DNA from: Acidobacteriota bacterium
GTDB taxonomy: Bacteria > Actinomycetota > Acidimicrobiia > Spongiisociales > UBA5794
Reading direction: 5' to 3'
Length of the DNA stretch: 9,013 bases
Assembly (NCBI GenBank): GCA_022574065.1
Contig: JACZST010000066.1
Location: forward strand, 1-9,013
Shown: one piece after another, positions 4,760 to 9,013 of the stretch
Numbering within the stretch: the first letter of the stretch is position 1
Layout of the letters: every line of letters begins with the position of its first letter
Made by a program: the position numbers and the translations under genes
The notes under the pieces: model-generated
Told to the model about the DNA's origin: nothing
What the model saw: only the letters and a program-made list of their open reading frames with translations
Databases searched by the model: none

Positions 4760-6169
4760 CTACCCCTTGGGGGGTGCACGAGATCCCTCGTCGGGTCCGG
4801 CGACTGGGAGCCTGATGGAAAACACCGTTCGCCCTGGCTCGGAATCGACGGTGATGGCGCCGCGGTGCTTGTGCACGATGATCGAATAGCTGATGTCGAG
4901 GCCGAGGCCGGTCCCCGAACCAGGCGGTTTGGTGGTGAAGAAGGCGTCGAAGATCCGGTCCAAGTCACCCTCTGGGATCCCCGTCCCGTTGTCTTCGATT
5001 TCGACGGTGACGGTGCCGTCATCGGCGGAGGTGCGGAGGGTCACCATTCCATCCTCTCTGCCAGAGGAGGTAATGGCGTCGGCGGCATTGTCGATGAGGT
5101 TGGTCCAAACCTGGTTGAGCTCGCTGGCATAGGCAGTGATTTCGGGGACCTCCCCGAACTCGATTTCGACGTCGATGTCCCTCAGCTTCGGCTTGAGGAT
5201 GAGAAGCGTGTCCTCGAGGCCCTTGCGCACGTCGACCTCTTGGATCGGAGCCTGATCGAGGTGCGTGTACGACTTCAACGCACCGACGATCTCGGACATG
5301 CGCCCCGCTCCTTCATTGATCTCGCGTAGCAACTCCGACACATTGCGGGTCATGGCGATGGCCCCCAGTACCACGGGAGCGTCACCACCGAAGGCCTCGC
5401 CGACTGACACCACGGTGTCGGATCCCCATCCGGCGAAGGCAAGCTCGGTCGCCACGGCCCAGGGCTCGGCGACGCCGATTGCGCCGAGGGCAGGTTCGAG
5501 CTCCTCCTCACGTTCGGAGCGTTCGAGTGAGCCCATCACCGGACCGGGTTGTGCCGCAGCGGCCAGCCACTCGTCGAGTTGGTTCTGCGCATCGGCAGCG
5601 ATGCCGATGCGGCCGAGTGCGGAAATGGCGCGTCCATAGGCTTCGAGTTCCGGCCCTAGGATCCCGGAGGCTCTGGCGATTGCGGCCGCAGGGTTGTTGA
5701 GCTCATGGGCGAGTCCCGCCGTAAGCGTCCCAAGCTGAACCATGCGCTCGGATTGACGCAGGCTGGCTTCGGTCTGCCGCCACCGGGCCAGCAACACCGA
5801 GAACAGAGCCTTCGCTGCGGTCGCGCTGGACTCGAGCAGCTGATCCATCTGGCTCTTCGGTATGGCGATGAGCGTGGTCTCCTCGACCGCCCGACCGGAT
5901 GCCATGCGTGGCGCGGAGTCGAGCAGTGCCATCTCGCCGATGACTTCGCCGGGAAACCTCCTGGCCAGCAGGACCTCTTGCTCTCCAGTGATCTTCACGA
6001 TCTCGATCTCTCCGTCGGTGATCACGTACGCCTGATCACCGTCGTCCCCTTCGCTGAACAGGAGCTCGCCTGGGGCGAGGGACACCACGGTGGCGCCTTC
6101 GGCCAGGGAGTCGAGGTCGTGGTCGGCGAGATCGGCGAAGAGGGGGACGGCGCGGAGTTCCTCTCGCAC
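4760..6169 (-). CDS. Histidine kinase with N-terminal cyclic-nucleotide-binding domain
   Basis: This 469-residue protein has no membrane segment and no signal peptide, so it is a cytosolic sensor. Residues about 5-130 are a CRP-type cNMP-binding domain. Its phosphate cassette GEMALLDSAPRMAS (78-91) keeps Glu79 and Arg88, so nucleotide binding is plausible. The H-box is GTLTAGLAHELNNP with phospho-acceptor His155. The HATPase domain shows N357/N361 in the N-box, DNGTG at 393-397, FFTTK at 410-414 and GSGTGLGL at 417-424. About 105 residues (roughly 172-278) separate the two helices of the dimerization domain, where most kinases have a short turn. The GTG start lies 4 nt after the stop of the receiver-flavoprotein gene, and the zinc-finger gene starts 9 nt after this stop. 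The likely partner is that receiver domain. Confidence 0.93.
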   Translation of the reverse strand: MREELRAVPLFADLADHDLDSLAEGATVVSLAPGELLFSEGDDGDQAYVITDGEIEIVKITGEQEVLLARRFPGEVIGEMALLDSAPRMASGRAVEETTLIAIPKSQMDQLLESSATAAKALFSVLLARWRQTEASLRQSERMVQLGTLTAGLAHELNNPAAAIARASGILGPELEAYGRAISALGRIGIAADAQNQLDEWLAAAAQPGPVMGSLERSEREEELEPALGAIGVAEPWAVATELAFAGWGSDTVVSVGEAFGGDAPVVLGAIAMTRNVSELLREINEGAGRMSEIVGALKSYTHLDQAPIQEVDVRKGLEDTLLILKPKLRDIDVEIEFGEVPEITAYASELNQVWTNLIDNAADAITSSGREDGMVTLRTSADDGTVTVEIEDNGTGIPEGDLDRIFDAFFTTKPPGSGTGLGLDISYSIIVHKHRGAITVDSEPGRTVFSIRLPVAGPDEGSRAPPKG

Positions 6170-6173
6170 CGCG

Positions 6174-7832
6174 TCACACCGTGTCGAGGTATTGATGGAC
6201 CAGGGTCACCGCAACCGACCCGGAGCCGACTGCGGATGCCACCCTACGGATGGCATCGTGGCGGATGTCACCGGCGGCGAATATTCCGGGGACGCTCGTT
6301 TCTAGACCCAGAGGGTCGCGACCCTCGGTCCAACGAAAGTCTTCGCTTGCCAGCACCAGATCGGGGCCGGTGTAGATGAAGCCACGCTCGTTGCGGGCGA
6401 CGAGGTGGGCGACAAAATCGGAGTGTGGAACAGCCCCCACGAAGATGAAGATGGCGGCAGCCTCCTGAACGGTTTCTTCGTCTGTTGAGTTGTTCTTGAG
6501 CCGGATGCGCTCGACGCGCTCCTCACCCTCGACGGCGACGACCTGGGTGTTGGCGATCAGTTCGATGTTCGGCTGGGCGTCGATCTGGTCGATCAGGTAC
6601 GTCGACATCTTGGCGACGAGGGACTCGCCCCGCACCACCATCGACACCGTTGAGGCGTAGCGGGCAAACAGCATCGCTGCCTGCCCAGCCGAGTTCGCCC
6701 CGCCGATCACGAACACGTGACGGTCCTTGTAACTGGCGGCCTCGGAGAGGGCGGCACCGTAGTAGACCCCGGCGCCCTCGTAGCGTTCGTAGCCGGGAAC
6801 GCTGAGCTTTCGCAGCGCCATGCCGCTGGCGATGATGAGTGCATGGCATCTGAGCTGGTCACCGGTGTCGAGGGTGACGACCTTGATCTGGTCTTCGGTC
6901 TTGACCTCGGTGACCGCGGTGGCGCTGAGGATCTCCGCACCCAGCCTGGTGGCTTGGGTGACGGCTCGACGCGCTAGATCGCCACCGCTGACACCGGCAG
7001 GGAAACCGAGGTAGTTTTCGATCCGGCTGCTCGTCCCAGCTTGGCCGCCGGGTGCCTCGGCCTCGACCATCACGGTGCTCAGCCCCTCCGATGCCCCGTA
7101 CACCGCGCCGGCCAGCCCAGCCGGTCCACCCCCGATGATGATCAGGTCGTAGAACGGGTTGTCCGCCTCGGTCCGCAGGCCCACCTGCTCGGCGAGGGCG
7201 CGCCGCTCGGGTTGGACCAGGCTGGTGCCGTCTGGGAAGAGCACGACCGGGATCGAGCCGGCGCCATCGGAGCCGGCGTCGACGATGGCGGCGGCATCCT
7301 CGTCTCGTTCGATGTCCAGGAACCGGTACGGGACCTGGTTTCTCGCCAGGAAGTCCTTCACATCGTGGGTAGCCGGTGACCAGGTGGTGCCAACGACCCT
7401 GATGCCGTCGAACGGTGCCGGCGTGTTGGCCACCCAGTCATCGAGGAGGTCATCCAGGATCGGGTACAGGTTGTCCTCCGGCGGATCCCACGGCTTCATC
7501 AGATAGTGGTCGAGATCCACCTCGTTGATCGCCGAGATGGCGGCGTCGGTGTCGGCATAGGCGGTGAGCAGAGCTCGTTTGGCGTCGGGATAGGTCTTGC
7601 GGGCCTCGACGAGGAACTCGGTGCCCGTCATCGACGGCATCCGCTGGTCGACGAGGAAGAGCGCAACCGTGTCCCCACGGGCCTTCAGTGCTTCGACGGC
7701 TTCGAGTGCCTCTGCCCCTGAACCGGCATCGAGCACCCGATATTCGGGGGCAAAGTGTGACCGTAAGTCACGTCTGACCGCATTGAGAACCTGGGGATCA
7801 TCGTCGACCGCAAAGATGACTGGTGTGCTCAG
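6174..7832 (-). CDS. Response-regulator receiver fused to a thioredoxin-reductase-like flavoprotein
   Basis: This 552-residue protein has three parts. Residues 1-135 are a receiver with the acidic cluster VDDD (9-12), phospho-acceptor Asp62 in LVDQRMP, Thr90 and Lys113 in LMKPW. Residues about 142-222 look glutaredoxin-like (VVGTTWSPAT...DFLARNQVPYRFLDIE...SIPVVLFPDG), but SPAT replaces the CxxC. Residues about 227-552 are a TrxR-like FAD/NAD(P)H domain with IIGGGPAGLAG, GGQAG, a second Rossmann motif VIGGANSAGQAA and the FAD-closing IFAAGDIR. Where TrxR has CATC, this protein reads YYGAAL. The whole protein has one cysteine (Cys329), so a dithiol reductase reaction is not possible. A start at the GTG at 7736 would delete the first beta strand and acidic pocket. 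The frame stays open upstream, and CTG at 7832 gives LSTPVIFAVDDDPQVL after GGAGGA. The kinase gene starts 4 nt after the stop. NAD(P)H-dependent output controlled by phosphorylation is my inference. Confidence 0.88.
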   Translation of the reverse strand: MSTPVIFAVDDDPQVLNAVRRDLRSHFAPEYRVLDAGSGAEALEAVEALKARGDTVALFLVDQRMPSMTGTEFLVEARKTYPDAKRALLTAYADTDAAISAINEVDLDHYLMKPWDPPEDNLYPILDDLLDDWVANTPAPFDGIRVVGTTWSPATHDVKDFLARNQVPYRFLDIERDEDAAAIVDAGSDGAGSIPVVLFPDGTSLVQPERRALAEQVGLRTEADNPFYDLIIIGGGPAGLAGAVYGASEGLSTVMVEAEAPGGQAGTSSRIENYLGFPAGVSGGDLARRAVTQATRLGAEILSATAVTEVKTEDQIKVVTLDTGDQLRCHALIIASGMALRKLSVPGYERYEGAGVYYGAALSEAASYKDRHVFVIGGANSAGQAAMLFARYASTVSMVVRGESLVAKMSTYLIDQIDAQPNIELIANTQVVAVEGEERVERIRLKNNSTDEETVQEAAAIFIFVGAVPHSDFVAHLVARNERGFIYTGPDLVLASEDFRWTEGRDPLGLETSVPGIFAAGDIRHDAIRRVASAVGSGSVAVTLVHQYLDTV

Positions 7833-7849
7833 ACTCTTCCTCCCGCCAT
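7833..7849 (-). promoter_or_regulatory. Shine-Dalgarno and mini-ORF before the receiver-flavoprotein CTG start
   Basis: On the minus strand GGGAGGA ends about 5 nt before CTG (7830-7832). An ATG at 7849 opens a six-codon frame (MAGGRV) whose TGA (7829-7831) overlaps that CTG by two bases. No ATG, GTG or TTG occurs in the correct frame between the end of the upstream gene and the receiver's first beta strand. Confidence 0.5.
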
Positions 7850-7893
7850 TCGTCGCCAGACGATACCGGTCTGCTACAGGTCTGCGTCGAGTC

Positions 7894-8724
7894 TCAGCTG
7901 AGCGGTACGTATTCGTGCAGGATTCGCTCCGGCCCGACGTCGACGATCCGCAGCCCCGATGGATCGTCGCCCAGCATGTAGCCGACCGGACCGGAGGTCA
8001 CCATCTCAAAGTCCCCGTCGTAGGCGAGCGAGTTGCGGTGCCAGTGGCCGGCGAAGGCGATCGTTATCCCGTGCCGGTGGATGAGATCGAGCAGCGTGCT
8101 TCGACGTGCGGCCGGAATGTTCCAGTACGTGTCCGGCTCATCGGGGGAACTGAGAAACAGCGGATGATGGCCGAGCATGATGGTATGCGAGCGCTCAGCC
8201 GACCGGGACAACTCGAATTCGACGAAGGCAAGCTGCTCGGCCAGCTCGTCTTCCACGTTCTCCGGGTGATCGATGACGACGGTGTTGAGGACGACGAACC
8301 GCACGTCGCCATGGTCGAAGCCGTAATAGTCGGCGCCGAACACGTCGCGGTAGGCACTGATGCTGGCCGTCGTCGGAGCCACCGTGTCGGCGGCGATGTC
8401 GTGGTTGCCAGGAACCCACAGTATGGGAATCTGCGAATCGAGCATCGAGGTGATTCGGAGCAGCTCCTCGACCTGGTCCGGATCAACGGCGTCGTCGGTC
8501 ATGTCGCCGCCCATCACCACGAACTCGGGACGGATCGCGTTCGCCATATCGATCGCCGACCGGTAACGCTCGGCATCCCAGGCGAAGCCTTCCACCCTGG
8601 GGACGATCTCAACCCGCATCCCGCGGGAATCGAAGGCGGCAATGTCGTCCTCGTTCATCCCACTGAAGGTTGCGTAGGCGCCGAGCTGGCAATCGGCCAT
8701 GAAGATGAAGCGAAAAGAGGTCAC
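7894..8724 (-). CDS. Calcineurin-like metallophosphoesterase, CPPED1-like
   Basis: This 276-residue protein carries all five metallophosphoesterase motifs: ADCQLG (10-15; Asp11, with Gln13 where DxH enzymes have His), GGDMTD (72-77; Asp74), GNHD (106-109), GHHPLF (185-190) and GHWHRN (226-231). A dinuclear metal centre is therefore expected. The DxQ first motif, PGNHDI...T..SISAYRDVFG.DYYGF, and the tail VGYMLGDDPSGLRIVDV resemble the vertebrate Ser/Thr phosphatase CPPED1. That family's bacterial substrates are not known to me. There is no signal peptide. The GTG at 8724 is chosen because GGGGGAGG stands 7 nt upstream. That ribosome-binding site lies inside a repeat element's hairpin. The gene is 61 bp upstream of the receiver-flavoprotein start and could lead the same transcript. 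Confidence 0.92.
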   Translation of the reverse strand: MTSFRFIFMADCQLGAYATFSGMNEDDIAAFDSRGMRVEIVPRVEGFAWDAERYRSAIDMANAIRPEFVVMGGDMTDDAVDPDQVEELLRITSMLDSQIPILWVPGNHDIAADTVAPTTASISAYRDVFGADYYGFDHGDVRFVVLNTVVIDHPENVEDELAEQLAFVEFELSRSAERSHTIMLGHHPLFLSSPDEPDTYWNIPAARRSTLLDLIHRHGITIAFAGHWHRNSLAYDGDFEMVTSGPVGYMLGDDPSGLRIVDVGPERILHEYVPLS

Positions 8725-8730
8725 TTTCTT

Positions 8731-8853
8731 GCCTCCCCCTCAGGGGGAGGTGCCGAGCGCAGCGAGACGGAGGCGGTCAAGGCGTTACCGCGCCCTCTGT
8801 TTGGCTTCCCTCCCCGCCCTGACGGGCGGGACTCCCCCCTGAGGGGGGAGCAA
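8731..8853. repeat. Palindromic repeat element with hairpin ends in inverted orientation
   Basis: The left end is a perfect 8-bp hairpin with a 3-nt loop (8732-8750, CCTCCCCC/GGGGGAGG). The right end is another perfect 8-bp hairpin (8832-8850, CTCCCCCC/GGGGGGAG). Including the outer TTGC, the two ends are near-identical inverted copies of each other. A third hairpin, CCCGCCC/GGGCGGG, lies at 8813-8830. The core GTGCCGAGCGCAGCGAGACG resembles core sequences of dispersed intergenic elements in other high-GC bacteria, as I recall them. No transposase is present, so a MITE- or REP-like element is the likely class. It occurs once in this window. Confidence 0.7.
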
Positions 8854-9013
8854 TGTGGCTCACCCACTCGTCGATGAGTCGGTGCATGGTTGGCATCGGC
8901 ACCGATCCGGCACCCAACAGGGTGTCGTGGAATGCCTTGATGTCGAATTCGACACCCAGGGCCTCCTCGGCCCTGGCTCTGGCCCGAAGCATTTCGTGCT
9001 GGCCGGTCTTATA
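8777..9013 (-). CDS. C-terminal end of a DUF885-family protein (partial)
   Basis: Seventy-eight codons are visible, and the rest lies beyond the right edge. The visible part YKTGQHEML...ALGVEFDIKAFHDTLLGAGSVPMPTMHRLIDEWV (residues 1-51) matches the end of DUF885 proteins. In these proteins Y.(I/T)G...ML..R..A...LG..FD...FHD..L..G..P is followed by a short helix and a stop. The family is related to M32-type zinc metallopeptidases and its substrates are mostly unknown. The catalytic HExxH region would lie outside the window. Beyond DEWVSHI, the last ~25 residues (rich in Gly, Pro, Ser and Gln) are encoded by the repeat element at 8731-8853. The native stop therefore appears to have been replaced by the insertion. 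The gene ends 52 bp upstream of the metallophosphoesterase start. Confidence 0.8.
   Translation of the reverse strand, partial: YKTGQHEMLRARARAEEALGVEFDIKAFHDTLLGAGSVPMPTMHRLIDEWVSHIAPPSGGSPARQGGEGSQTEGAVTP

Noticed and set aside
4496..5329. Plus-strand open frame of 277 codons
   Set aside because: It is opposite the zinc-finger gene and the kinase HATPase domain, which carry clear motifs. The plus-strand product shows no recognisable fold and has no ribosome-binding site.
8731..8853. Insertion sequence
   Set aside because: The inverted hairpin ends suggest a mobile element, but at about 123 bp there is no room for a transposase. No clear target-site duplication could be recognised, so it is listed as a repeat only.
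7597..8877. Long plus-strand open frame of 426 codons
   Set aside because: It is antisense to the metallophosphoesterase and receiver-flavoprotein genes. The Arg/Gly/Asp-rich product has no family motifs, as expected for the reverse complement of high-GC coding sequence.

Overview
The window looks like a chromosomal piece of a high-G+C actinobacterium. Pointers are a small 4.5S-type SRP RNA, tRNA-Ser genes without encoded CCA, a tadA gene set among tRNA-Ser genes, and GC-rich hairpins with no T-tract after genes. Acidimicrobiia is my best guess, but no marker here proves it. Nearly all protein genes are on the minus strand. The first ~1 kb differs: it is AT-richer (about 40% G+C by hand count in 61-180), lies on the plus strand, and carries a 5'-truncated right-handed beta-helix protein. 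That protein runs into an out-of-frame C-terminal scrap of a UbiE/MenG-like methyltransferase ending at 1320.

Layout, left to right: beta-helix fragment and methyltransferase remnant (2-1320, +); SRP RNA (about 1444-1543, -); HSL-type alpha/beta hydrolase (1743-2690, -); three-helix DUF5658-like membrane protein (2739-3038, -); tRNA-Ser(UGA) and tRNA-Ser(CGA) (-); tadA (3585-4034, -); tRNA-Ser(GGA) and tRNA-Ser(GCU) (+). Next come a UBP-type zinc finger protein (4463-4750, -), a cyclic-nucleotide-binding-domain histidine kinase (4760-6169, -), a response regulator fused to a thioredoxin-reductase-like flavoprotein (6174-about 7832, -), a CPPED1-like metallophosphoesterase (7894-8724, -), and the C-terminus of a DUF885 protein running off the right edge (-).

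Two units stand out. The first is a set of four tRNA-Ser genes that together read all six serine codons, packed around tadA in about 1.15 kb. It is punctuated by five related GC hairpins and degenerate TACGTAA heptamers. The second is a tightly coupled operon, transcribed from about 7832 to 4463. It joins a cNMP-domain kinase, a receiver domain welded to a flavin oxidoreductase that has lost both CxxC active sites, and a ubiquitin-carboxyl-terminus-type zinc finger. I infer a phosphorelay whose output is a flavin/NAD(P)H enzyme rather than a DNA-binding protein, with the zinc finger as a third component of unknown role.

A palindromic repeat at 8731-8853 supplies both the last ~25 codons of the DUF885 gene and the ribosome-binding site of the metallophosphoesterase gene, where that site sits inside a perfect hairpin.
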